64,000 nt of DNA from Limivicinus sp963617275 (GCA_963617275.1 CAVENX010000019.1:124001-188000), one strand, 5' to 3'; counted from the first letter of the stretch, positions 48,529-57,334 are shown. Notes: a model not told the origin generated them from the letters alone. Made by a program: numbers and translations.

Positions 48529-49176
48529 ATGAAACAGAGTGATATGAGGCAGAAAATTCTTGAAAACGCGCTGGAGCTGTTCTCCGTGCGCGGGTATGAT
48601 TCGGTCACTATGGGCGATATCGCAAAGACGGTTGGTATCAAGGCTCCGTCGCTTTATAACCATTTTGCCGGCAAACAGGCCATTTTTGATGCGATCATCG
48701 AAAGCACGGCGGCACGGTATGAGGCGGATACGGGAAAGATAGGTATCCATGTGCAGAACGCCGCCCTTGATTTTTCCGAATTTGCGGAGATCGACGAAGA
48801 TGCGTTGTTTGAAATAGTGCGGCAGATTTTTGAATATTCTCTGCATAATGAGCAGATAAGCCGCTTCCGCCGCATGATGACCATTGAGCAGTTCCGCTCA
48901 CCCGAGCTTGCGGCGCTTTACTCCGCACGGTATGTGGAACGCGTCGTTGCTTACCATGCCGATATTTTCCGTAATCTTATGGCTATGGGTAAAATTTGCC
49001 GTGAGGATCCGGAAACACTTGCTATGATGTACGCGGCGCCCGTGATCACGCTTATCGGGATTTGTGACCGGCAGCCGGAACGGGAGGGAGAGTGTCTGGA
49101 AATGCTCCGCAGGCATGTGATGCTTTTCTTCCGCACGGTCAATTCCGGAAAGCCGGGGAAAGACGGCACGGTGTAA
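48529..49176 (+). CDS. TetR family regulator, autorepressed
   Basis: 215 residues. HTH MRQKILENALELFSVRGYDSVTMGDIAKTVGIKAPSLYNHFAGKQAIFDAI is canonical; the C-terminal ligand domain is helical. A perfect palindromic operator overlaps its promoter. It heads an apparent operon with the DUF998 protein and two acetyltransferases, so it probably controls a response to a small toxic molecule. The last residues are read before the DUF998 gene 56 bp later. Confidence 0.92.
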   Translation: MKQSDMRQKILENALELFSVRGYDSVTMGDIAKTVGIKAPSLYNHFAGKQAIFDAIIESTAARYEADTGKIGIHVQNAALDFSEFAEIDEDALFEIVRQIFEYSLHNEQISRFRRMMTIEQFRSPELAALYSARYVERVVAYHADIFRNLMAMGKICREDPETLAMMYAAPVITLIGICDRQPEREGECLEMLRRHVMLFFRTVNSGKPGKDGTV

Positions 49177-49232
49177 ACGAAGACGCCGGAACGGTCTGCG
49201 CGGCCGTTTATTTGTTGGAGGGGAGAAATAAA

Positions 49233-49871
49233 ATGAAGAAAACCTTGAGAGAGAAGCTGGGGCTGCTGGGAATAGTCAGTTTTCTTTCGTATACGGCGGC
49301 GGTGGTGCTTTCACCTCTTGCTTATCCCGGCTATAATTGGATGGCGCAGGCAGTGAGTGATCTCAGCGCGGCAAACGCACCGTCGCTGGCGCTCTGGAAC
49401 CGGCTGAGCGCACTTTATAATGTGTGCGAGACGGCTTGCGTGACACTTGTATGCGTTGAGATACAGGGGAAAAGATCCGCTTTGCTGCGCAAAGGGGTTT
49501 GCCTTTTCGCCGTGATGGAATGGATATCGGCGGTCGGATACAGAATGTTCCCGCTTACGGACAGCGGCTATGCGGGTGCATTTCAGGACGTCATGCATAT
49601 GGCTGTGACCGCGTTGGTGGTGCTTTTGTCGATAATTTCGCTCACGCTTGTCATCATAGCCGGGGCGCGGGAGAGAAACTGCCGCAGCTATGGCGTGTGC
49701 GCCGCAGCCGCTCTTGGAATGATGCTGGTGGGGGCGCTGGGCATGAAGATCGTACCTGCCGGGTACTTCGGCGTTGTCGAGCGATTCAGCGTGTTTGCTG
49801 CGACCGGCTTCAACGCGGCGCTGGGTATGCATCTGTTTCTCGGGTTGGCCGCAGACGGCGCCGGAAAATGA
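49233..49871 (+). CDS. DUF998 family membrane protein
   Basis: 212 residues from the ATG at 49233 behind GGAGGGGAGAAATAAA. Six membrane segments; GYNWMAQAVSDLSAANAPS and GYRMFPLTDSGYAGAFQDVMHM match DUF998. Function unknown. In operon order after tetR and before the acetyltransferase genes. The longer upstream frame overlaps tetR and is rejected. Confidence 0.87.
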   Translation: MKKTLREKLGLLGIVSFLSYTAAVVLSPLAYPGYNWMAQAVSDLSAANAPSLALWNRLSALYNVCETACVTLVCVEIQGKRSALLRKGVCLFAVMEWISAVGYRMFPLTDSGYAGAFQDVMHMAVTALVVLLSIISLTLVIIAGARERNCRSYGVCAAAALGMMLVGALGMKIVPAGYFGVVERFSVFAATGFNAALGMHLFLGLAADGAGK

Positions 49872-49920
49872 GAAGCGCAGATGGCAGTATGCTTTTGAGG
49901 TTTGATGCAAGGAGAAGGAA

Positions 49921-50559
49921 ATGAGAAATAAAATATACCCCCGGCCGGGGGATACGCAGACCGTGTATCTGAAGGACGTGATAAACGGTCTCAATATCGA
50001 GGTAGGGGAATATACTACCTATAATGATTTTGTCTGCGACCCGCGTGATTTTGAAAAAAACAATGTCCTGTATCACTATCCGATAAACGGCGATAAGCTG
50101 AAAATCGGCAGGTTCTGCTCCATAGCTTGCGGAGCAAAATTTCTCTTCACGAGCGGAAACCATGCCATGAGTTCTCTTGCAAACTATACCTTTCCCATCT
50201 TTTTTGACGAGTGGGGGCTTGACGCAAAGAATATCTGCGGCGCGTGGGATAACAAGGGCGATACCGTCATAGGGAACGATGTGTGGATAGGCTATGAAGC
50301 CATCGTTATGCAGGGCGTGAAGATCGGCGATGGTGCGGTGATCGGTACACGCGCCGTGGTGACGAAGGATGTACCTGCGTATACGATAGTTGGCGGCGTT
50401 CCAGCAAAGCCGATACGTAAACGCTTTGACGACAGAACGATAGAACGTCTTGAGACGCTCCGATGGTGGGACTGGGACGATGAGAAGATAAGGCGCGCCA
50501 TCCCGCTGATCCGATCCGGCGATATCGACGCGCTTGCGGCGGCAGGAGACATATTATGA
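49921..50559 (+). CDS. Xenobiotic acyltransferase, Vat/CatB-like hexapeptide-repeat family
   Basis: 212 residues of left-handed beta-helix type. IGRFCSIACGAKFLFTSGNHAMSSLANYTFPIF contains the catalytic-type His of Vat enzymes; DTVIGNDVWIGYEAIVMQGVKIGDGAVIGTRAVVTKDVPAYTIVGGVPAKPIRKRF are hexapeptide repeats. Relatives O-acetylate streptogramin A or chloramphenicol, but many chromosomal homologues have other roles. Its stop overlaps the start of the next gene (ATGA). Confidence 0.88.
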   Translation: MRNKIYPRPGDTQTVYLKDVINGLNIEVGEYTTYNDFVCDPRDFEKNNVLYHYPINGDKLKIGRFCSIACGAKFLFTSGNHAMSSLANYTFPIFFDEWGLDAKNICGAWDNKGDTVIGNDVWIGYEAIVMQGVKIGDGAVIGTRAVVTKDVPAYTIVGGVPAKPIRKRFDDRTIERLETLRWWDWDDEKIRRAIPLIRSGDIDALAAAGDIL

Positions 50560-51191
50560 AGCCATGTGCAGTTGACCCGAAAAGCACGGCTCGTGCCGAG
50601 GCGTACACGCTTTGGATGAACGCGCCGAATCCGATGGTGACATTTTTCAAGACAATGGATGTTACGCCGCTTGTGAAGCTCTGCCGCAGAAAGGGACTCA
50701 AATTCAATATGCTCCTTTGTTACTGCATCGGCAAGGCGGCAAGCGAGGTCAGAGAATTTTATATGCTTCCCGTAGGACAGAAGCTTATGAAATACGACAG
50801 CATAGCGGTGAATACTATAGTCAAGAACCGGCAGGGCGAGGTCAGCTCCTGCGACGTGCCGTTTTCCGATGGGCTTGAACAGTTTAATGCCGACTATCTG
50901 CGCCTGACGCGCCGGTGCGCCGAAAAGTGCGAAAATCACGACCTGACGGACAGCATGGTCATAGGCACGTCAGCTGTCGTCGATACGGAGATAGACGGAG
51001 CCGTCGGCATGAACAGCGGTATTTTCAACAATCCATTTATCATTTGGGGGAAATACCGCAGCGGTGTTTTCAAAACCACGCTTAGCCTGTCGTTTCAGTT
51101 TCACCATACCCAAATGGACGGCGCGCACGCGGGGCGGTTTCTGGCGCTTTTGCAGGAGACGATATGTGCCCTACCCAAAACGGAACGCTAA
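50556..51191 (+). CDS. CatA-like (chloramphenicol acetyltransferase-fold) acetyltransferase
   Basis: 211 residues. The catalytic motif FHHTQMDGAHAGRFL (HHxxxDG) and MNSGIFNNPFIIWGKY place it in the CAT family, CatA-like group. It would use acetyl-CoA to O-acetylate a small molecule; resistance to chloramphenicol is not proven, since this clade includes many untested chromosomal proteins. Overlaps the Vat-like gene by 4 bp; the pair is controlled with tetR. Confidence 0.87.
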   Translation: MKPCAVDPKSTARAEAYTLWMNAPNPMVTFFKTMDVTPLVKLCRRKGLKFNMLLCYCIGKAASEVREFYMLPVGQKLMKYDSIAVNTIVKNRQGEVSSCDVPFSDGLEQFNADYLRLTRRCAEKCENHDLTDSMVIGTSAVVDTEIDGAVGMNSGIFNNPFIIWGKYRSGVFKTTLSLSFQFHHTQMDGAHAGRFLALLQETICALPKTER

Positions 51192-51274
51192 AATCACCCG
51201 GAGAAAAATGCTTGTTAAAAAATTGCTGTTAATTATTGAACTTGGTGCAAAGAAAGCATATAATGAGAGCGTTA

Positions 51275-51466
51275 AAAAATTATGCACCAAAGCCGGATAA
51301 TAGAGCAGCAGGGGAGCTTGAGGGGGCAAGGCCCACCTCAAATTGGATAAACCGCCGTTGAGAGACTTGAGATATCAAGGCTCTCGGTAACAACATTTTG
51401 AACACTTTCAAAATGCCCGGCGGAAAGTGCGGACAAAAAGGTCCTTGCAGGACTTTTTTGACAAGC
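51275..51466. repeat. Interspersed non-coding repeat, family B copy 2 (reverse orientation)
   Basis: Reverse complement of B1 over about 190 bp, with blocks GCTTGAGGGGGCAAG, AAACCGCCGT, ATTTTGAA..TTCAAAAT, CGGCGGAAAG and GGACTTTTTTGACAAGCT in the expected order. One end (GTTAAAAAATTATGC) is more degenerate than in B1. No flanking duplication of a hairpin is seen here. Confidence 0.72.
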
Positions 51467-51567
51467 TGATATAATGCCGCTGACTGGTACGGACGCGCCG
51501 ACGGGCGCGGCGCTGGCAGACGATATTATATGCATTTGCAATATAAAATGGGAAAGGAAAAGATCAA

Positions 51568-52692
51568 ATGAAAAAGAGATTTGCTTTCATTATGGTGCTG
51601 TGCATCGTAATGACTGTGCTTTGCGCACCGGCGTTTGCCGATGAAGCAGGAAATGCGTTCGTGGCGGGCTTTGCCGACGGACAGCGCGATGGCTCGCTGT
51701 TTGCAGCGGGGAATGAGACCGGGAGCGGCGCCGACGTCAGGGGACTGCTCTTTACGGCAGGTTATAATGTCATTGCCGCCGGGAACAGCGAATATACGCT
51801 TGCCGCCGGTTATGACGTCGATCTCAACGGAAATGTTGAAAATGACGCTTTTGCAGCCGGTAATTATATAAGTGTAGGCGGGAATGTGGCGCGAGATCTG
51901 TTCGCGGCGGGCAATTCCGTGATGATCAGCGGAGAAGTGGGCAGAAATCTTTATGTCGCGGCGAATACTGTCACAATAGACGGTACAGTAAAGGGTGAGC
52001 TTTATATAAGCGCCGAAAACCTGATAATCGACGGCACGGCTGAGGTAGGACGGCTCCACTTCAACGGCGACGCCAATGTCAGCGCCCCGGCGGATGCTAT
52101 CGCTTCCGCGGAAACATATGAGCCGGTGAACATTGGAGTGCCTTCCGAGGCGCTCGAAGCGCCCGCCGCGAAAACCGCAGGCAGCAAAATACTTGATGCG
52201 CTGATCAGCTGGGTCGGTGTTGCCGCTGCCGCGTTCGCGCTGCTCTGGCTCACTCCGCTGTGGGAAAAGCTGGATGCAAAGTATTACGGCGCACCCTTCG
52301 GCAGCTATGCGAAGGCATTCGGCATAGGCTTTGCCGTGCTCGTCGCGCTGCCGGTTGCCGCCGTCATTCTCATGATCACACGCATCGGAATGCGTGCAGC
52401 GCTCGTGCTGCTGTTTGTGTACGCTGCGGCGATCGCCGTCTCTCCGGTATTTATCAGCTTCTTCGTCGGCGCGCTGATCTGGCGCAGGGGCTTTAAGAAA
52501 GACGCTAACCTCTTTGTCGAACTGCCGGTAGGCGCGCTTGTCTGGCGCGCTGCGCTCTTTATACCGGGACTCGGCTTTGTTGTGGGGCTTGTTGCGTCGG
52601 CGCTTGGTCTCGGCGTTATTACGCTTCTGCTCGGCAAGGGCGAAACGCAGAATATACCTGCGCTTGAACCGGCGGAAACCGCAGGAGAATAA
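51568..52692 (+). CDS. Secreted bactofilin-like (polymer-forming) domain protein with C-terminal membrane segments
   Basis: 374 residues. Signal peptide (MKKRFAFIMVLCIVMTVLCAPAFA). Residues 30-175 are short beta-helix repeats of bactofilin type (RGLLFTAGYNVIAAGN, RDLFAAGNSVMISGEVGRNLYVAANTVTIDGTVKGELYISAENLII). A linker and about four membrane segments follow (210-365). Classical bactofilins are cytoplasmic and lack both features, so this fusion should display the beta-helix outside the membrane. Function unknown. Confidence 0.85.
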   Translation: MKKRFAFIMVLCIVMTVLCAPAFADEAGNAFVAGFADGQRDGSLFAAGNETGSGADVRGLLFTAGYNVIAAGNSEYTLAAGYDVDLNGNVENDAFAAGNYISVGGNVARDLFAAGNSVMISGEVGRNLYVAANTVTIDGTVKGELYISAENLIIDGTAEVGRLHFNGDANVSAPADAIASAETYEPVNIGVPSEALEAPAAKTAGSKILDALISWVGVAAAAFALLWLTPLWEKLDAKYYGAPFGSYAKAFGIGFAVLVALPVAAVILMITRIGMRAALVLLFVYAAAIAVSPVFISFFVGALIWRRGFKKDANLFVELPVGALVWRAALFIPGLGFVVGLVASALGLGVITLLLGKGETQNIPALEPAETAGE

Positions 52693-52696
52693 TGGC

Positions 52697-52892
52697 TCAA
52701 AAAAAGCCTCGCAGAGTTTTTTGCCCGCAGGCAAAAAATGGTTTTGATCGTTTTCTCCGGCGGCATGTACGTCGGAGAAAACTCTTCTCACGGAGCGAGT
52801 GTCGAATTGTTCGCCTGCGGCGAACAACCGAGGCACAGAGCGCAGTGCATCCCTTTTGTCGAAGAACCTTAATGAGGTTCTTCGACAAGCTG
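52697..52892. repeat. Interspersed non-coding repeat, family A copy 3
   Basis: Same orientation and content as A2: GCCTCGCAGAGTTTTTTGCC, TTTTCTCCGGCGGCATGTAC, CTTCTCACGGAGCGAGTGTC, GTTCGCCTGCGGCGAAC, CGAAGAACC/GGTTCTTCG. It begins 4 bp after the bactofilin-like gene's stop and ends at a terminator. A long antisense frame across it is spurious. Confidence 0.8.
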
Positions 52893-52920
52893 AGCAAGCC
52901 GTTTGTACGGCTTGCTTTTT
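52893..52920 (+). terminator. Terminator after repeat A3
   Basis: AGCAAGCCG-TTTGTA-CGGCTTGCT followed by TTTT. It presumably ends the bactofilin-like transcript. Confidence 0.85.
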
Positions 52921-53050
52921 CCATGTCGCTTTTTGTGCCTCCTGTGCTGCGGCGGCTATGCAAATTGCACGGAAAGAGGTGCCTGTATATCTTGGAACGC
53001 TTCTATATTCAACAAAATGAATAAATAATAAATAAATATGCAAAAATTGC

Positions 53051-53079
53051 TTGACAGGCGAGCGAAAAAATGGTAAAGT
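53051..53079 (+). promoter_or_regulatory. Promoter of the amino-acid ABC transporter operon
   Basis: TTGACA (53051-53056), 17-bp spacer, TAAAGT (53074-53079). The leader to the binding-protein gene is about 240 nt and includes a small ORF. Confidence 0.7.
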
Positions 53080-53160
53080 ATGCATCGTCAAAGAGAGATA
53101 CACAGCCGAGCAAAAAATAAACAACCACGGCGTAATTCATGAGAAAGGAAACATTGACCA

Positions 53161-53244
53161 TGAAAAATCACGATATTTCAGTAAGTCATGATATGACTGT
53201 ACTGCGACGACGATATGCTTCCAAACGCTGCCGCGCTGCATGAA
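53161..53244 (+). CDS. Arginine-rich small upstream ORF in the ABC transporter leader
   Basis: 27 codons behind GAGAAAGGAAACATTGACC, starting MKNHDISVSHDMTV and ending LRRRYASKRCRAA: five Arg and one Cys in the last 13 residues. It lies in the leader between the promoter at 53051 and the binding-protein gene at 53328. Clustered Arg codons near the stop are typical of attenuating leader peptides, but no clear terminator follows. Alternatively a spurious ORF. Confidence 0.4.
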
Positions 53245-53327
53245 ATTTCTTTGCAATAAATAAATATGAATAAAAATTCATGAATAAAAATGCGATGCTC
53301 CAGATGAGCATATGAAAGGATATAAAA

Positions 53328-54230
53328 ATGAAAAAGATATTTGCTGTAATGCTTGCACTGCTTACCGTATTCAGTCTGACCGCCTGCGGCGGCAAGACCG
53401 ACACACCCGCTGCGACCGATACGGCCGACGTCAAGAGCGAAGAAACGGCCGCGGCTGAACCGGCAAACGCGTTGGAAAAGATAAAGGCCGACGGCGTTCT
53501 GACGGTCGCGCTCAGCCCCGACTTCTCTCCCATGGAATTTGTTGACTCCTCCAAGACCGGTCAGGAGCAGTATGTTGGCTTTGACGTCTCTCTTGCAAAG
53601 TACATTGCCGAGAGCCTGGGAGTGTCGCTTGAGATAGACGCCATGGGCTTTGACGCCAGCCAGACCGCCGTGTATACCGGCAGCGTACCCATGAGCATCT
53701 CCGGATATTCATGGACCGAAGAAAGGGCGGAAAATTACGAGATAAGTGACTACTACTATGCCGGTGAAAACGAGACCGAGCAGGTGCTCCTGATAAAGAG
53801 CGAGAACGCCGATAAGTACACAAAGACTGAGGATTTCAACGGAGTTGATGTAGGCGCACAGAACGCCTCACTTCAGATGAACCTTCTGACAAGCCAGCTT
53901 CCCGATGCAAATCCCATTACCATAGGCGATATTACCGTCGGCGTTATGGAACTGAAAAGCGGCAATATCGAAGCAATGGCAGTAGCTATCGGCAATGCCA
54001 AGATGATTATGGATGCAAACCCAGAGCTTGTTATCTGTGATTGGCAGTTTGAAGTAGACGAAAAGTATGAAGCGAACGTTATTCTCATAACCAAGGGTGA
54101 GACGGAGCTGCTTGCGGCGGTGAACGACGCACTTGCCAAGGCAAAGGCAGACGGCCTTTACAGCACATGGTACACCGAAGCGGTCGCGCTGGGCGAAAGC
54201 GAGAACGCCAAAGAACTGACTTTGAACTGA
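53328..54230 (+). CDS. Amino-acid ABC transporter substrate-binding lipoprotein
   Basis: 300 residues. Lipoprotein signal MKKIFAVMLALLTVFSLTACGG with lipobox LTAC. Family 3 binding domain: ADGVLTVALSPDFSPMEFVD, YVGFDVSLAKYIAESLGV, MSISGYSWTEERAENYEISDYYY, GVDVGAQNASLQ. Amino-acid (polar or cystine-type) ligand, exact one unknown. AAGGATATAAAA site. First structural gene of an operon with permease, ATPase and an M20 hydrolase. Confidence 0.93.
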   Translation: MKKIFAVMLALLTVFSLTACGGKTDTPAATDTADVKSEETAAAEPANALEKIKADGVLTVALSPDFSPMEFVDSSKTGQEQYVGFDVSLAKYIAESLGVSLEIDAMGFDASQTAVYTGSVPMSISGYSWTEERAENYEISDYYYAGENETEQVLLIKSENADKYTKTEDFNGVDVGAQNASLQMNLLTSQLPDANPITIGDITVGVMELKSGNIEAMAVAIGNAKMIMDANPELVICDWQFEVDEKYEANVILITKGETELLAAVNDALAKAKADGLYSTWYTEAVALGESENAKELTLN

Positions 54231-54253
54231 CATCTGATAAACCATTCTGACGG

Positions 54254-54276
54254 GCGGGTACGGAATCCGTACCCGC
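54254..54276. promoter_or_regulatory. Intercistronic stem-loop
   Basis: GCGGGTACGG / CCGTACCCGC between binding-protein and permease genes, without a T-run. Such structures often stabilise the upstream mRNA so that more binding protein than permease is made. Confidence 0.65.
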
Positions 54277-54301
54277 TCGCGTATAATACGGGGAATGAAC
54301 C

Positions 54302-55033
54302 ATGAAATTTATCGACTTTGAAAAGCTGGCCGCTTTATTCTTGAAATATTGGGATAAGTTTCTTCTCGACGGCGTGGGGGTCACGCTCGTACTGGCCGCC
54401 ATTACCGTTGCGTTCGGCGCGGTGTTTGCATCCATACTTGCGCTGATGAAAATATCCAAAATACCCCCACTGCGGTGGATATCCACAATTTATATTGAAA
54501 TTATCAGAGGCACGCCGATGCTTTTGCAGCTGTACTTTTTCTATTTCGGCCTGCCGCTGCTGATACCGGTGCTGAGCAAGCAGAAGTTTGCGTGCATTGC
54601 GATCGCTCTGGTGTGCAACAGTGCCGCATATGTCTCCGAGGTTATCCGTTCCGGTATTCAGGCGGTCGATCCCGGTCAGAAAGAGGCGGCGCTGAGCCTT
54701 GGCTTTACCGAAAGCAGCGCCATGTGGTTCGTCGTCGTGCCTCAGGCGGTAAAGAACATACTCCCAGCTCTGGGCAACGAGTTTATCATGATCATAAAGG
54801 ACACTTCCCTCGGCTCTACATTTTTCATCGGCGATCTTATGACGCAGTATCTGCTGGTCAAGGGCGCTACCTATCTGCCGATAGAGCCGTTGGTAATAGT
54901 CGGCCTGATCTATTTCATAATGACGTTCGCGCTCAGCAAGGTGTTCGGATGCGTCGAAAAGAAAATGCGGCGTGCCGACCGGCACACGGACAGCGGACGT
55001 AAGCACAGGCAGCAGCGGGAGGCGATGATTTGA
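54302..55033 (+). CDS. Amino-acid ABC transporter permease (HisM/GlnP type)
   Basis: 243 residues, about five membrane segments. ILALMKISKIPPLRWISTIYIEIIRGTPMLLQLYFFYFGLP and the EAA loop VDPGQKEAALSLGFTESSAMWFVVVPQAVKNILPALGNEFIMIIKDTSLGS are diagnostic. Overlaps the ATPase gene by one base (TGATG). Confidence 0.94.
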   Translation: MKFIDFEKLAALFLKYWDKFLLDGVGVTLVLAAITVAFGAVFASILALMKISKIPPLRWISTIYIEIIRGTPMLLQLYFFYFGLPLLIPVLSKQKFACIAIALVCNSAAYVSEVIRSGIQAVDPGQKEAALSLGFTESSAMWFVVVPQAVKNILPALGNEFIMIIKDTSLGSTFFIGDLMTQYLLVKGATYLPIEPLVIVGLIYFIMTFALSKVFGCVEKKMRRADRHTDSGRKHRQQREAMI

Positions 55034-55773
55034 TGGCACAGAAGCTTATCGAGGTACACGATCTTAAAAAATATTACAACGGCGGCGACGTAAAGGCGCT
55101 CGACGGTGTGACGGTCGATGTCTACAAAGGGGACGTTATAGCGGTGATAGGCCCCTCCGGCGGCGGTAAAAGTACGTTTTTGCGCAGTCTCAATATGCTG
55201 GAAGCGCCGACTTCAGGCTCTATCATCTTTGATGGAGCGGATATTACCGCGAAAAAAGTGAATCTTGCGCAGCATCGGCAGAAAATGGGCATGGTGTTCC
55301 AGCATTTCAACCTGTTTCCGAATAAAACCGTGCTGGAAAACCTGACTATGGCGCCGATAAAAATCAAAAAAGCGCCCAAAGCGCAGGCCGAGGAAAAAGC
55401 TATGGCGCTGCTTGGCAGGGTGGGACTTGCCGATAGGGCGCACGATTACCCTGCACAGCTTTCCGGCGGGCAGAAGCAGCGTGTGGCTATCGTCCGTGCG
55501 CTTGCTATGGAACCGGAGGTCATGCTTTTTGATGAGCCGACCAGCGCCCTTGACCCCGAAATGGTCGGCGAGGTGCTGGAGGTCATGAAGGAGCTTGCCG
55601 ACGACGGCATGACAATGGTTGTTGTGACCCATGAAATGGGTTTTGCACGTGAGGTCGGAAGCCGGGTGCTGTTTATTGATGCCGGCAAGATAGAGGAGCA
55701 GGGAACGCCGGAGGAAATCTTTTCTCATCCTCAGAGCGCCAGGCTTAAGGATTTTCTGAAAAAGGTGCTGTAA
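55033..55773 (+). CDS. Amino-acid ABC transporter ATPase (GlnQ type)
   Basis: 246 residues. Walker A GPSGGGKSTFLRSLN, Q-loop FQHFNLFPNKTVLENL, signature LSGGQKQRVAIVRALA, Walker B VMLFDEPTSALDPE, and the H-loop VVTHEMGFAREV. Polar amino-acid importer group. Start at ATG 55033, directly overlapping the permease stop. Confidence 0.95.
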   Translation: MAQKLIEVHDLKKYYNGGDVKALDGVTVDVYKGDVIAVIGPSGGGKSTFLRSLNMLEAPTSGSIIFDGADITAKKVNLAQHRQKMGMVFQHFNLFPNKTVLENLTMAPIKIKKAPKAQAEEKAMALLGRVGLADRAHDYPAQLSGGQKQRVAIVRALAMEPEVMLFDEPTSALDPEMVGEVLEVMKELADDGMTMVVVTHEMGFAREVGSRVLFIDAGKIEEQGTPEEIFSHPQSARLKDFLKKVL

Positions 55774-55835
55774 GAGACTTTCGTCTTCGCTGATTCAGAC
55801 ACAGATTTTGGCGGGCAGCCGCATGGAGTATTATC

Positions 55836-57281
55836 ATGGAAAAAGAAAAACAGGCGGCCTTGACCGCCATTGAAGAAAAAGAAGATCTGTTGACAGGTAT
55901 ATCGGACAGTATATGGGGCTTTGCCGAGTTGTCCTTACAGGAGTATAACTCCGCAGCGCTGCTGTGTCAGGCGGCAGAGCAGGAGGGCTTTCATGTGCAG
56001 AAAGGCGTCAGTGGGATAGAGACGGCCTTTACCGCGTCTTTCGGCTACGGCAAACCTGTTATCGGCATACTTGCCGAGTACGACGCCCTTGCAGGACTGA
56101 GCCAGGAGGGCGGTGCGGCGGAGAAAAAGCCCCTGTCCCCCGGCGGATCGGGTCACGGATGCGGGCACAATATGCTGGGGGCGGGAGCTTTCGGCGCTGC
56201 GCTTGGCGTGAAGCATTATCTCGAGCAGACCGGGCAGCCGGGCACGGTCATCCTTTTTGGCTGCCCCGGCGAGGAGGGCGGCGCGGCAAAAGCGTTTATG
56301 GCGAGGGATAAGCTGTGGTATGGGCTGGATGCGGCGCTGACATGGCATCCCGATGACTGCAACGAGGCCGCCACCGGCACAAGCAACGCCTGCATACAGG
56401 TGCAGTACCTTTTCCACGGCGTTGCCGCCCATGCCGCCGGAAGCCCCGAAAAGGGGCGCAGCGCCCTTGACGCGGTGACTTTGATGAATCTCGGTACAGA
56501 ATTTTTGCGGGAGCATATGGACGGCAAATCGAGGATACATTATACCGTCACGAACGGCGGCGGATGCAGCCCGAATGTTGTGCCGGCGGAGGCGTCGGTG
56601 CTCTATATGGTGCGCAGCGACCGCGTGAAAAAGGCGCTTGAGCTTCAGCAGCGCGTGGACGATATAGCCAAGGGAGCGGCGCTCATGACTGGCACGACCT
56701 ATACGCGGAAGTTTATCGATGGCCTGTCGGAAACGATTCCCAATCATGCACTCGAGGCTGTGCTGCATAAAAATTTGACGGAAGTCGGAGCACCGGGCTA
56801 TACCCCGGAGGAGCTTTCCTTTGCGGATAAGCTGGCCGCAACGTATGACGCGGCAGGCCTTGTTCCCGGATGCGGCAGCGATACCGATCCGGTGCAGGCT
56901 GAGAAGGTGAAGACTCTTCAGGCCTCCGCCGGCCACACTATGAACGATTTTATTCTGCCCTTGTATACCGGCAACGTGTTCTGCCCAGGGTCAACCGATG
57001 TGGGTGATGTCAGCTGGCAGTGCCCGACGGCGCAGCTGCATATAGCTGCATGGCCAAACGGCTGTCCGGGACATAGCTGGCAGAACGTTTCCTGCGGGTG
57101 CAGCAGCATCGGCCGCAAGGCGGTCATGCAGGCAAGCAAGATCCTGTGCGCAGCGGCCGTCGATCTTTTGACAGAGCCCGATGTTCTTGCCTCTGCCAAG
57201 GCCGAGTTTGATAAACGTACCGCCGACGGCTACAGCTGTCCTATCCCGCCGGACGCCGTCCCGACAATACCCGAGCTGTGA
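55836..57281 (+). CDS. M20 family amidohydrolase, AbgB-like
   Basis: 481 residues, the length of AbgB (p-aminobenzoyl-glutamate hydrolase subunit B). Metal-binding features GSGHGCGHNMLGAGAFGAALG, GCPGEEGGAAKAFMA, and the dimerisation domain (FHGVAAHAAGSPEKGRSALDA), then CPGSTDVGDVSWQCPT near the end. It hydrolyses an amide bond in N-acyl or peptidic amino acids. Following the amino-acid importer in the same orientation, it probably processes the imported substrate. Confidence 0.9.
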   Translation: MEKEKQAALTAIEEKEDLLTGISDSIWGFAELSLQEYNSAALLCQAAEQEGFHVQKGVSGIETAFTASFGYGKPVIGILAEYDALAGLSQEGGAAEKKPLSPGGSGHGCGHNMLGAGAFGAALGVKHYLEQTGQPGTVILFGCPGEEGGAAKAFMARDKLWYGLDAALTWHPDDCNEAATGTSNACIQVQYLFHGVAAHAAGSPEKGRSALDAVTLMNLGTEFLREHMDGKSRIHYTVTNGGGCSPNVVPAEASVLYMVRSDRVKKALELQQRVDDIAKGAALMTGTTYTRKFIDGLSETIPNHALEAVLHKNLTEVGAPGYTPEELSFADKLAATYDAAGLVPGCGSDTDPVQAEKVKTLQASAGHTMNDFILPLYTGNVFCPGSTDVGDVSWQCPTAQLHIAAWPNGCPGHSWQNVSCGCSSIGRKAVMQASKILCAAAVDLLTEPDVLASAKAEFDKRTADGYSCPIPPDAVPTIPEL

Positions 57282-57334
57282 AAAATATTGCCCTGATGTC
57301 TTTTGGAACAGCAGAGACAATAGAAAAAAATAAA

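Noticed and set aside
51526..53124. 532-codon open frame on the minus strand
   Set aside because: It runs antisense to the bactofilin-like gene and through repeat A3; composition is Arg/Glu-rich shadow sequence without a ribosome-binding site.
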